Source: Bathymodiolus brooksi thiotrophic gill symbiont (GTDB taxonomy: Bacteria; Pseudomonadota; Gammaproteobacteria; PS1; Pseudothioglobaceae). From it: a stretch of DNA of 7,416 nt. The position numbers were made by a program, and so were the translations under genes. The notes beneath the pieces are model-generated. The model made no database searches. It was not told where the DNA came from and saw only the letters and a program-made list of their open reading frames with translations. The DNA is taken from positions 1 through 7,416 of the forward strand of contig NZ_CAHJWD020000115.1 of the NCBI RefSeq assembly GCF_903642095.1, written 5' to 3'. Below are positions 1 through 6,619 of the stretch, piece after piece; the stretch's first letter is position 1, and each line of letters begins with the position of its first letter.

Positions 1-139
1 CAGAAATCGGAAACCTTTTTGTGTCAATCCTTAGGTAATCATTGAAAAACTTTTCCCCAACAATGTAGAGAAAATCGTTGACAGTAATGTCAAACTACGG
101 AAACGATCTGGCCTGTCACTTTTAAACTTTTCATAGTTC
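1..139 (+). other. LINE 5' leader (5' UTR)
   Basis: This is the stretch upstream of the proposed ORF1 start at 140. An in-frame stop (TAG, 134-136) lies just before that ATG, which limits how far ORF1 can extend. Two short upstream ATGs are visible: an ATG directly followed by TAG (63-68), and a 12-codon upstream reading frame (87-125, ending in TAA). LINE 5' leaders normally contain an internal promoter, but I recognise no promoter motif here. The true 5' end of the element may lie outside the window. Confidence 0.6.
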
Positions 140-153
140 ATGTACACAGCATA
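140..153 (+). CDS. LINE ORF1, first codons (5' fragment separated by insertion)
   Basis: ATG TAC ACA GCA TA reads M-Y-T-A and then two bases of a codon that is completed after the inserted element (T at 1264, giving TAT, Tyr). Joining 153 to 1264 gives a continuous frame, MYTAYGRGTTTQATN and onward, running into the rest of ORF1 without a stop. The context around the ATG is weak (T at -3, T at +4). The assignment rests on the precise in-frame repair obtained by removing 154-1263 and on the stop codon lying just upstream at 134. An unrelated chance ATG is possible but less likely. Confidence 0.65.
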
Positions 154-163
154 CCTGTTAACC
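150..163. repeat. Left terminal inverted repeat with flanking TA
   Basis: CATACCTGTTAACC is the exact reverse complement of 1252-1265. The outer CA/TG pair and the TA at 152-153 are probably target and duplication sequence, so the repeat proper would begin at 154 (CCTGTTAACC). The TA copies at 152-153 and 1262-1263 fit a two-base target duplication. Confidence 0.85.
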
Positions 164-174
164 CTCCCCCTTTT

Positions 175-191
175 CGCGGGAGTCTCCCGCG
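175..191. repeat. Left subterminal perfect palindrome
   Basis: CGCGGGAG T CTCCCGCG has 8-bp arms around one base. It lies 21 bases inside the left end of the nested element, mirroring the palindrome 22 bases inside the right end. Both share a GGGAG/CTCCC core. It is a candidate transposase-binding or cruciform site (inference). Confidence 0.85.
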
Positions 192-364
192 TAAGAGCCT
201 TATCTCCCGCATGGACTGGGTCTCATGCGCGGGAGACATTAATCTCCCGCACACACCTTTTCCTCCCGCACGATCTCCCCCCAACAAAAAAATCAAGTAC
301 AATAAAATCTTGACCTACATTTTGCGATCAATATTTCTGGAAATTCCCCATTTGGAACTCCCGC
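176..364. repeat. Cluster of CTCCCGC motifs in left subterminal region
   Basis: CTCCCGC or its complement occurs at 176-182 (reverse), 184-190, 204-210, 229-235 (reverse), 244-250, 263-269 and 358-364, with a near copy ATCTCCCC at 273-280. The copies at 203-213 and 224-236 are inverted and can form an 11-bp stem with a two-base bulge. Multiple copies of a short motif next to the termini are typical of transposase binding arrays; binding here is inferred. Confidence 0.75.
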
Positions 365-394
365 GCTGATGAAAAACGCCGAGAGATACGAATG

Positions 395-444
395 GTAAAG
401 GTGTTTAAATGATATCCGGTTATTGATCTGTTTGACACCTTTAC
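395..444. repeat. Imperfectly spaced inverted repeat (hairpin)
   Basis: GTAAAGGTGT (395-404) and ACACCTTTAC (435-444) are exact reverse complements separated by 30 bases inside the nested element. The role is unknown. Confidence 0.6.
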
Positions 445-1066
445 AGGTAAATTGGGTCATGGAGATTAATTAAGGTGTTGATGATTATACAACAATTATC
501 CACTGATTGACAGTTAATTGGGGATAAGGAAGTGGGTTTGTGGCACACGCTTAGATGATTAGAAGTGTGATAGCGGCAATTAAAAATAGTTATAAACCGT
601 TGTGCAAACAGGAGTCGGACAACCTTTGATGCCGAGGAAAACTTCTTATTTCGATCAAACGTGCAATGAATTCATCTCGGATTGAGTTGTTATGGCTTGT
701 TTGGGACCAAAGCCGATCAAAGTATTATTTAAGGACTAAGTTCCAGGATGGAATTGATAAACCACAAAAATGCCAAAACGTATGCTATCACCCAACGCAC
801 CAGCAGCAAAGTGACTTTTTAATTTTAGTGCTCTATGACTTTATTGTTCAGAGCATTCTGTCTTCATTGTTATTGCTTTGTTATAACCTTATGATTATGA
901 ATAAATTATAAATACAGTTTTTATCCTTCATTCATCATATGAAACACTACTAATAAGACAGAAATGTAAACAATATATATTGAAATGGGATGCAGTTGGT
1001 TCAATACTGAAACAAACAAAAAGAAAACATCAATTAACAATAAAAACATGCATCAAATACGTCGAT
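445..1066. other. AT-rich interior of the nested element; no gene seen
   Basis: This stretch has no coding sequence I can support. The open frame at 666-911 is rich in leucine and hydrophobic residues, has no domain motif and ends in AT-rich sequence. Another frame starting at an ATG at 629 begins M-P-R-K-T-S-Y-F-D-Q but soon hits stops; it could be a decayed protein start, although nothing confirms this. I see no tandem repeat, RNA gene or promoter. Confidence 0.5.
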
Positions 1067-1069
1067 AAA

Positions 1070-1121
1070 AAATCTCCAGTTATGAGACCAAATCTCCAGC
1101 CAAAAATTTACAAATCTCCAG
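1070..1121. repeat. Three AAATCTCCAG direct repeats in right subterminal region
   Basis: AAATCTCCAG occurs at 1070-1079, 1090-1099 and 1112-1121, at spacings of 20 and 22 bases (about two helical turns), with a related AAATCTCCCC at 1194-1203. All share the TCTCC core of the left-end CTCCCGC cluster, so both ends of the element carry arrays of related motifs. They are candidate transposase-binding sites (inference). Confidence 0.7.
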
Positions 1122-1166
1122 TTGTAGCATAGCAACTCTATCACATGTATGCAACTACAAGGTACA

Positions 1167-1197
1167 ATTTTGTGCGTTTAAAGGCGACGCACAAAAT
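1167..1197. repeat. Hairpin with 11-bp perfect stem
   Basis: ATTTTGTGCGT (1167-1177) and ACGCACAAAAT (1187-1197) are exact reverse complements around a 9-base loop, about 65 bases inside the right end of the nested element. Confidence 0.8.
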
Positions 1198-1217
1198 CTC
1201 CCCCTTAGAAGAGTTGG

Positions 1218-1239
1218 TAGGGGGGAGATCTCCCCCCTA
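1218..1239. repeat. Right subterminal perfect palindrome, 22 bp
   Basis: A perfect palindrome with 11-bp arms: TAGGGGGGAGA followed by its complement. It is centred on AGATCT and carries runs of six G and six C. It stops 22 bases from the right end of the nested element, matching the position of the left palindrome. Confidence 0.88.
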
Positions 1240-1251
1240 GCAGTTCCCAGA

Positions 1252-1265
1252 GGTTAACAGGTATG
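1252..1265. repeat. Right terminal inverted repeat with flanking TA
   Basis: GGTTAACAGGTATG is the exact reverse complement of 150-163. The repeat proper ends at 1261, and TA (1262-1263) is the second copy of the putative target duplication. Confidence 0.85.
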
Positions 1266-2416
1266 GTAGAGGTACCACCACACAGGCAACTAATGCAACT
1301 ATAGCAAATGCTAATAGACAGGAAGCCAAGACCAAGCAGAAACGAACCAAGAAAAGAGATCAATTAGACTATGAATCGGTAGAAATGCAACTTGCTGACT
1401 GCAAAGCCAAAATAGCCATGCTTGAGATATCTAACAACGACTACAAAAACACCATAGATCTGCTAACAGCTAAATTAGGTATTAAGGAGCCAATGATAAA
1501 TAGAGCTGAAATGTACGGAAACGACCATCCTCAACAATCTCTATTCTACAAAATGGGACAGATTGAATCACAGCTTACTGACCGTATAGACAACCTGCAA
1601 AAAGAAATGAATCACAAACTAGAATTAAAAGACCTACAAATTAAACACTTCATGGAAATGAATGAACTAAAATGCAAATTTAATATCCTAGAAGCTAAAG
1701 AGAAACTCGCTCCATACAACGACAATTTCTGTACCAGGAGGGAAAATAGCAAGCAAGATCATCCACAACCTAACCAACAATATGCTGCACCTCCACAGGC
1801 ACAAATACCTACATATGTCGCCTTCACGAACCCAGTTGTACCACCACCTGTGCATTTCCAACGTGCTAGTCAATACCCACAAGTCATCAATACAAACAAG
1901 GGACAAACACAAGTACAGCCTGAATACTACACGCCTTATAACAACATCGGACACCCAGTTAATCCTATTCGCACAACAATCGTGCCAACAGAAGGGGAGT
2001 ATAGGCATCGTCAAGCGCAAAATAAGGGCTTGCCACCGCTCGGAACAACCTATCAGCATCAAAGAACAGGCAACCAGAACTGCAAAAACCGAAGTGGTGA
2101 ATATCGAACATTAAACCTACAATGGAGGAATATTCAACTTGCTGGAAATGTAAACCAAACTCCGAATAACACAAATAGTACAACCAGTAACAACAAAACC
2201 AGTGTAGAAGAGGTAGCTCAGCTGGATGGAAAAAATCATACATACTCTCTCCCAGCAGACCTACAACCACCAAATGCCACCCAAGATTATCAGCAAAATA
2301 CACAACCTATGATTGAAACCCCAACTGGAACTAACACAACAAACGTGCCTTTTTTAGGAGACGGCCGTGCAACAACAGCTGCATGGCAAAGCAAAAAATA
2401 CAGACAACAATCATAG
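1265..2416 (+). CDS. LINE ORF1 protein (main part; 5' end displaced by insertion)
   Basis: ORF1 of the LINE is probably the nucleic-acid-binding particle protein. The first in-frame ATG in this piece is at 1385 (343 residues), but the frame is open and coding-like upstream to the junction, and joined to 140-153 it gives 388 residues. The N-terminus has a basic patch, KTKQKRTKKR, possibly for RNA binding or nuclear import. Two heptad-like, probably coiled-coil, stretches follow (roughly residues 1-33 and 58-108 counted from 1385), then a long low-complexity tail rich in Q, N, P and T. I see no CCHC knuckles, RRM or esterase motif, so the class of ORF1 is unassigned. It ends with TAG at 2414-2416, overlapping ORF2 by 34 bases. 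As the copy stands, translation would have to start at 1385 or later and would lose the basic region. Confidence 0.85.
   Translation, partial: GRGTTTQATNATIANANRQEAKTKQKRTKKRDQLDYESVEMQLADCKAKIAMLEISNNDYKNTIDLLTAKLGIKEPMINRAEMYGNDHPQQSLFYKMGQIESQLTDRIDNLQKEMNHKLELKDLQIKHFMEMNELKCKFNILEAKEKLAPYNDNFCTRRENSKQDHPQPNQQYAAPPQAQIPTYVAFTNPVVPPPVHFQRASQYPQVINTNKGQTQVQPEYYTPYNNIGHPVNPIRTTIVPTEGEYRHRQAQNKGLPPLGTTYQHQRTGNQNCKNRSGEYRTLNLQWRNIQLAGNVNQTPNNTNSTTSNNKTSVEEVAQLDGKNHTYSLPADLQPPNATQDYQQNTQPMIETPTGTNTTNVPFLGDGRATTAAWQSKKYRQQS
2350..2387 (+). promoter_or_regulatory. Putative -1 programmed ribosomal frameshift signal between ORF1 and ORF2
   Basis: The heptamer T TTT TTA (2350-2356) lies in the ORF1 frame exactly as X XXY YYZ (codons CCT-TTT-TTA), the same slippery sequence as HIV-1 gag-pol. 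A 7-base spacer (2357-2363) follows, then a stem-loop: GCCGTGCA (2364-2371) pairs with TGCATGGC (2380-2387), 8 bp with one G-U pair and an 8-base loop. The -1 frame is the ORF2 frame, open from 2335 through to 5829. Slippage would replace the ORF1 tail by R-R-R-P-C-N-N-S-C and continue into ORF2. The 3' arm of the stem contains the ORF2 ATG (2383-2385). Sequence, phase and spacing are seen directly; function is inferred. A termination-reinitiation mechanism is the main alternative. Confidence 0.55.
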
Positions 2417-5400
2417 GATCAATAAATATACAGAGTGCAAAAGGGAATTCAAAATATCTCGAAAACATACTGAACACTTGTGACATACTATGCATACAAG
2501 AACATTGGCTTTTATCATTAGAAAAGAAAATCCTGGAAAATATGCACAAAGATTTCAACGTTTCGGCTAAAGCAGTGGACGATGATGATATAAAACTTAA
2601 CTACAAGTCCCTTCGTGGCAATGGCGGTATAGCCGTATTCTGGAAGAAAACCATAGACAATGCAGTTAAAATAAAATCAGATGGGGGTAGTCGTATACAA
2701 GTTATTACAATCAACAATATACCGACAATGTTATGCATAGTAAATGTTTACATGCCATCCGATATCAAGGAGGGAGATTATGAATACAGAGACATGATGG
2801 ATCAATTGAATGAGGTCATACAAAAATATGAAGAAACATACGACATCCTACTCTGTGGAGATATGAATGCTTCATTACATAGAGACGACAGACGAAGGGA
2901 TCGCATCTTTAAGAAGTTTACTGTAGAAAGCAACCTGATATTGCCTACAAACTATCCAATTGACTTTACATTCCACCATCATAACGGAAAAGGCAAATCT
3001 CAGATAGATTATATTCTGTTTAAAGGAAAAACTTTGAACCTACAACCTAGTGTTTCAATCATGCCGTTCGATGCTATAAACACCTCGGACCATACTCTCA
3101 TTAAAGTAGAAATTACCACCCAAATAAGTAAATTGGCACCAAAATCAGCTAAAATATATACCAAGCCAGCATGGGACAAATGCAATTCTGACGAATATAA
3201 GAAAATCATACAAACAGAAATAAGAAAGCAAAAAAACACTATAAAACTAAGTGTTGCAGACAGAATAGCCACACTAGAAAATACATTACACAAGGCAGGA
3301 AGGAAGTCAATACCAAAATACAGGCGTCTAAAGACACTCAAATCTGTAGGTAGAGGAATATGGAATCATAACATCGACCAAGCATCTAAAGAGGCTAGAA
3401 AAGCACACTGGATTTGGAAAAATAAGGGAAATTCGAACGGTAGCACTGAAAGCGAAAAAAAGGATATGATAAAGAAAAAACGAACATTGCGTCAAGTACA
3501 GCGACAAGCATACGCCTCAAAGAAAGATAAACTGATCTCAGAAATTATGGAGGCATCTCAAGACGATAGTAAAACATTCCACAAATTGCTAAGAATACAG
3601 AGAAGTAACTCGGCAATAAATACTGACACACTGGTCATAGACAATGTTGAATACAACCAAAATAATATTATGGAAGCCTGGAGAATACATTTTGAAAATC
3701 TGGCTACTCCTAATCTGGACGAAAACAAATTTGACCTAGAACGAAACAGCCTCTGCACAATACAAAATGACATCATAGCAGAAGTAACAGCCAATAAGGT
3801 GAAAATTCCACCAGCAACAGAAGCAGAAATAAAACAAGCTATCCGAAAGCTGAATAATGGGAAAGCTGCTGATGAAAATGGAATACAAGCAGAACACTTT
3901 AAATTTGCAAATGCTGAATTGGCAACAGAAATATGTAGTATCACCAACCAAATATTTGAAGAGCTTAATATTCCAGATACTTTGAAAAGAGGAATCTTAA
4001 CACCAGTATTGAAAAAGAAAAAGGACAAAACTTTACCAGGAAATTATAGAGGCATAGTCGTTACAAACACGTTCTCAAAAATTATTGAGTCGGTCATCAA
4101 AGAGCGATTAGAAAAACAGCTATCTCCAACGCAAAATCCTTTACAGAGAGGTTTTACTGAACACGCATCTAGTAAATTTACAGCATTTATAGCATCAGAA
4201 ACTATATTAATATACAAAAAATTTAATCGGGATTTAGAACTTCTGACTGTAGACGCAGAAAAAGCATTTGATACCGTCAACCATGACATAATGTTAAATA
4301 AGCTATACCACGATGGAATTACTGGTGATATGTGGCTATTACTAAGGAACATTTATGATGGGCTAATCCTGAAAGTTAAATGGGGAGACCAAACCACAGA
4401 AAGTATAGATATTAAACAAGGGATACGCCAAGGTGCAAAACTGTCAACCTTACTCTACAAGAGGTATAATAACACAATTTTGGATAGTATTACAAAAAGC
4501 ACGCTAGGAGCTACTATTGGAAATATTACTGTATCAGCGCCAGCCTGTGCAGATGACATTGCTCTGCTGGGAGAGAGTAAGGACATTCAAGCCATGTTAA
4601 ATCTCCTAGAATATAACACCAAAAGAGATTTAGTGAAACTAAACCCGGAAAAAACTGAAGTAATAAATGTATCAAAAGCTCTACAAACACATCCGAAAAA
4701 ATATGTATTAGGAGACCAGGAAATAAACAGGGTACAATCAATTAAGCACCTTGGAATAACTTACCAAGAAAACGGGAAAATAAATATTGAAGAGAGATTG
4801 AGTATAGGCAGACGAACAATATATGCCTTACTAGGACCTGGACTGCATGCAAGATCAGGAATGTCCCCAGTGGTTCTACTGAAAATCTGGAATACATACG
4901 CTGTCCCACGTTATCTATATGGGCTGGAAATCCAAGCATATACACCATTAGACACGAAGAAATTAGAACAGCTTCAAAGGGCAACCTGCAGGCAATTTCA
5001 ATGCCTTCCAGAGCGAACCGCAGCAGTAGCCATCTACACACTAATAGGTGCAGAACCAATAGAGACAACGCTGGACAAAAATGCAATGATCTTATTTACC
5101 ACCTTAGCCAGGCTTGACTCATCCATCGAAAAAGACATACTCATATGGGAAATGGAAAACTCAAAAGAAGAAGACAGATTTTTCATCTGTAGAATTAGGA
5201 AGACGCTCCAGAAATATAATCTGCCATCTCCAGAAGAAATACTAGAAAATCCTCCAAAGAAACAGCAGTGGAAAAATGCAATGAAAAAGGCCATTAACAG
5301 CTTTTGGTACGATAAATGGACAAACGAAAAGCAAATAAAATCTACATTAGAATATCTAGAAATTCAACAAAATCCAATAGGAACACCACATAACATATTA

Positions 5401-5832
5401 CGAAGTGTGAAAAATCGAAAGTACGACATACAAAAAGCAGAAATCAAATTACGATTAATTACTGATACTTATATGCTACAATACCACCACGCTAAGTTCA
5501 GCCGTAACAAAATATCTCCGATCTGTAAACTATGTGGGGAGGAAGATGAAGATAGAGTGCATTTTTTACTAGAATGTAAAACTCTAGAAGAAAACAGAAA
5601 AACACAAATGGTGAAACTAGGTGAAGCTCTAGAAGAGGCAAGGGGGGGTGGTACACGGACTATAGAACAAAATGGGCTGCTTATGCAAATCATCTTGGAC
5701 TGCACCTCATATAAAATAAACCAACTGATTCCATATTCAAACCAGGATTTAGTGCAAATCGAAAGAGCCACGCAACACTATTGCTTTGTGCTACACCAAA
5801 AGAGAACTGAAATATTGAAGAACATTATGTAG
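2383..5832 (+). CDS. LINE ORF2: APE endonuclease - reverse transcriptase polyprotein
   Basis: ORF2 has 1149 residues, intact, and nicks the target and copies the element RNA (target-primed reverse transcription, in the nucleus). Residues 8-240 are an APE-type endonuclease with its key residues: N15, E40 (IQEHWL), G-D160-M-N162, D209 (SQIDYI) and S-D236-H237. A basic linker (about 240-475) follows. The reverse transcriptase (about 480-795) shows LNNGKAADENG (490-500), D624 and D630 (VDAEKAFD), GIRQGAKLS (680-688) and the catalytic C722-A-D724-D725, where most families have F/Y-A-D-D. HLGI (789-792) and a thumb-like helical region follow. Near the end, C1048, C1051, H1060 and C1065 form CX2CX8HX4C, as in related invertebrate LINEs. 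There is no RNase H. The ATG at 2383 is the first in this frame after the stop at 2332, but if frameshifting operates ORF2 is made as a fusion with ORF1. Confidence 0.95.
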   Translation: MAKQKIQTTIIGSINIQSAKGNSKYLENILNTCDILCIQEHWLLSLEKKILENMHKDFNVSAKAVDDDDIKLNYKSLRGNGGIAVFWKKTIDNAVKIKSDGGSRIQVITINNIPTMLCIVNVYMPSDIKEGDYEYRDMMDQLNEVIQKYEETYDILLCGDMNASLHRDDRRRDRIFKKFTVESNLILPTNYPIDFTFHHHNGKGKSQIDYILFKGKTLNLQPSVSIMPFDAINTSDHTLIKVEITTQISKLAPKSAKIYTKPAWDKCNSDEYKKIIQTEIRKQKNTIKLSVADRIATLENTLHKAGRKSIPKYRRLKTLKSVGRGIWNHNIDQASKEARKAHWIWKNKGNSNGSTESEKKDMIKKKRTLRQVQRQAYASKKDKLISEIMEASQDDSKTFHKLLRIQRSNSAINTDTLVIDNVEYNQNNIMEAWRIHFENLATPNLDENKFDLERNSLCTIQNDIIAEVTANKVKIPPATEAEIKQAIRKLNNGKAADENGIQAEHFKFANAELATEICSITNQIFEELNIPDTLKRGILTPVLKKKKDKTLPGNYRGIVVTNTFSKIIESVIKERLEKQLSPTQNPLQRGFTEHASSKFTAFIASETILIYKKFNRDLELLTVDAEKAFDTVNHDIMLNKLYHDGITGDMWLLLRNIYDGLILKVKWGDQTTESIDIKQGIRQGAKLSTLLYKRYNNTILDSITKSTLGATIGNITVSAPACADDIALLGESKDIQAMLNLLEYNTKRDLVKLNPEKTEVINVSKALQTHPKKYVLGDQEINRVQSIKHLGITYQENGKINIEERLSIGRRTIYALLGPGLHARSGMSPVVLLKIWNTYAVPRYLYGLEIQAYTPLDTKKLEQLQRATCRQFQCLPERTAAVAIYTLIGAEPIETTLDKNAMILFTTLARLDSSIEKDILIWEMENSKEEDRFFICRIRKTLQKYNLPSPEEILENPPKKQQWKNAMKKAINSFWYDKWTNEKQIKSTLEYLEIQQNPIGTPHNILRSVKNRKYDIQKAEIKLRLITDTYMLQYHHAKFSRNKISPICKLCGEEDEDRVHFLLECKTLEENRKTQMVKLGEALEEARGGGTRTIEQNGLLMQIILDCTSYKINQLIPYSNQDLVQIERATQHYCFVLHQKRTEILKNIM

Positions 5833-6460
5833 AAAGGCAGATAGTCAATAGCTGATAGTACTTTTATAGAACTGTTTCCTTTTATAAGTAAGCTAATATA
5901 ATATTTTTCTTACTGTGTCCAGCACCCGATCCGTTCATTAAAGAGATCGTTTTACCTTTTAAAGTCTATACGCATACTTAAATGATGATTTTACCTTTTA
6001 TGAGTCAATTTGTTTTAACAACGGAAGAATTGCTGTATTCGGAGAGTGCGTGAAGGAAAGAACATTGTATAAATTACGATTGCGCTTTTATCTTTTAGTG
6101 CTGTGTGTATATACGTTTTTACTAATATGAATAATTAAACAACAGAATGGACTTTTAACAACGCTATCAATTATAATACTACTGAAACGACTATTTTACA
6201 ACACACGTTTTATACTTTTTAGTAATTGATGTAAATACGTTTTTATGCCACTAACCAAATTTATACAACATGGAAATGATGAACTTTTAACTACTACGTA
6301 TATTTGATCTTAACTGTAAATACGTATCTTTTTAAGTATGTGCCCGTTAAGTTAGGTTTTATAATTTTATCCTTAATTGGAGTGCTCCGAATCCCGGAGG
6401 AATTTTACCTGTACAAAGACAAAGAACAGTAATTTTTCTTCCTGCTTACAAAATACTAGT
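5833..6460 (+). other. LINE 3' untranslated region, AT-rich
   Basis: The sequence after the ORF2 stop is AT-rich and has no open frame of note. TTTTACCTTTTA is repeated exactly at 5950-5961 and 5989-6000. There is no AATAAA; the variant ATTAAA occurs at 5937-5942 and 6134-6139. A small hairpin, CTCCG/CGGAG, sits at 6385-6399. No A-rich or microsatellite tail marks the end of the element, so the right boundary is a guess based on a rise in GC content near 6460. Confidence 0.5.
6089..6330 (+). repeat. Degenerate tandem repeat of about 124 bases in the LINE 3' region
   Basis: Two related units can be aligned by eye. Each runs from a TTTTAT-C/A-CTTTTAG-like start through TATACGTTTTTA (about 6109-6121) or AAATACGTTTTTA (about 6233-6245), and then ACTTTTAACAAC or ACTTTTAACTAC. 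A third partial unit with TAAATACGTATC begins near 6317. The first two share a period of 124 bases; the third is closer (85). The repeat is degenerate and its function is unknown. Confidence 0.45.
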
Positions 6461-6468
6461 CCGAGATT

Positions 6469-6522
6469 CCTCTGTCGTCTAACGGCATTGATAAAGTTGC
6501 TGTAGCCGTTGAACGACAGAGG
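6469..6522 (+). repeat. Long stem-loop, 18-base arms
   Basis: CCTCTGTCGTCTAACGGC (6469-6486) pairs with GCCGTTGAACGACAGAGG (6505-6522), with 16 of 18 positions complementary and an 18-base loop. It stands out from the AT-rich sequence before it. It could be a structure at the LINE 3' end recognised by its reverse transcriptase, as for some stringent-type LINEs, or part of the next element. Neither can be decided here. Confidence 0.7.
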
Positions 6523-6619
6523 GTGCTATATACGGAAACCATCGAATTTGCCTCACCAGCCATAGGATCGGCACATTTCCACGTTTCGTGGCTATCGGAT
6601 TTTATTTTCTATCAGAAAC
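6523..6619. other. Unassigned spacer between hairpin and inverted arm
   Basis: I see no gene here. A short palindrome, CCACG TTT CGTGG, lies at 6579-6591. This stretch may belong to the left end of the inverted-repeat element, because the matching part of the right arm would lie beyond the window. Confidence 0.4.

Larger units (their letters stand above)
154..1261. mobile_element. Non-autonomous TIR DNA transposon (MITE-like), about 1.1 kb, nested in LINE ORF1
   Basis: The element is bounded by perfect 10-bp inverted termini (CCTGTTAACC / GGTTAACAGG), flanked on each side by TA. It carries GC-rich subterminal zones with palindromes and repeated CTCCCGC or TCTCC motifs, and an AT-rich centre. 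No transposase-like reading frame is visible: the only sizeable open frame (666-911, 81 codons) shows no recognisable motif. It is therefore presumably mobilised in trans by a relative. TA duplications occur with Tc1/mariner and ISL2EU-type transposases, and I cannot choose between them. Removal of the element plus one TA (154-1263, 1110 bases) restores the ORF1 frame, whereas taking AT (151-152/1263-1264) as the duplication creates a stop. This independently supports the TA boundaries. Confidence 0.85.
1..6460 (+). mobile_element. APE-type LINE (non-LTR retrotransposon), two ORFs, interrupted by a nested DNA element
   Basis: A plus-strand retrotransposon comprising a 5' leader, ORF1 (basic, coiled-coil), ORF2 (endonuclease plus reverse transcriptase plus C-terminal CCHC-like motif) and an AT-rich 3' region. 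There are no long terminal repeats, protease, RNase H or integrase, which together with the APE endonuclease places it among LINEs. I would put it in the broad jockey/CR1/I group, but I cannot fix the clade by eye. The sense strand of both ORFs is rich in A, as in many LINEs. The window starts inside the element or at its edge, so a target duplication cannot be checked. No poly(A) or simple-repeat tail was found, and the 3' limit given is approximate: base composition changes near 6460. Both ORFs lack internal stops, so the copy is probably recent apart from the element inserted at 154-1261. Confidence 0.88.

Noticed and set aside
176..364. CRISPR-like or tandem-repeat reading of the CTCCCGC cluster
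   Set aside because: The motifs are only 7 bases long, irregularly spaced and in both orientations; they fit transposon subterminal sites, and the context is eukaryotic.
666..911. 81-codon open frame in the nested element
   Set aside because: It has no motif, biased hydrophobic composition from AT-rich sequence, and no sign of a transposase; the neighbouring frame from the ATG at 629 is broken by stops.
150..1265. AT rather than TA as the duplicated target of the nested element
   Set aside because: Removing one AT copy gives TGG-TAG, a stop in ORF1, and breaks the frame, while TA restores it exactly.
1688..2303. Open frames of 110-124 codons on both strands across ORF1
   Set aside because: These are shadows of ORF1; the composition reflects its A-rich codons and no domain is visible.
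2392..2399. Second possible slippery site, C AAA AAA T, in the ORF1 frame
   Set aside because: The base before the A run is C, so it does not fit X XXY YYZ, and it lies downstream of the ORF2 ATG and inside or after the stem-loop.
5642..5648. Run of seven G in ORF2 as a possible frameshift or sequencing error
   Set aside because: The frame continues normally through it (E-E-A-R-G-G-G-T-R) and stays open to the C-terminus, so no disruption is visible.
3009..5771. Several antisense open frames of 71-156 codons across ORF2
   Set aside because: All lie opposite the clear endonuclease/reverse transcriptase gene and are hydrophobic, cysteine/serine-rich shadows.
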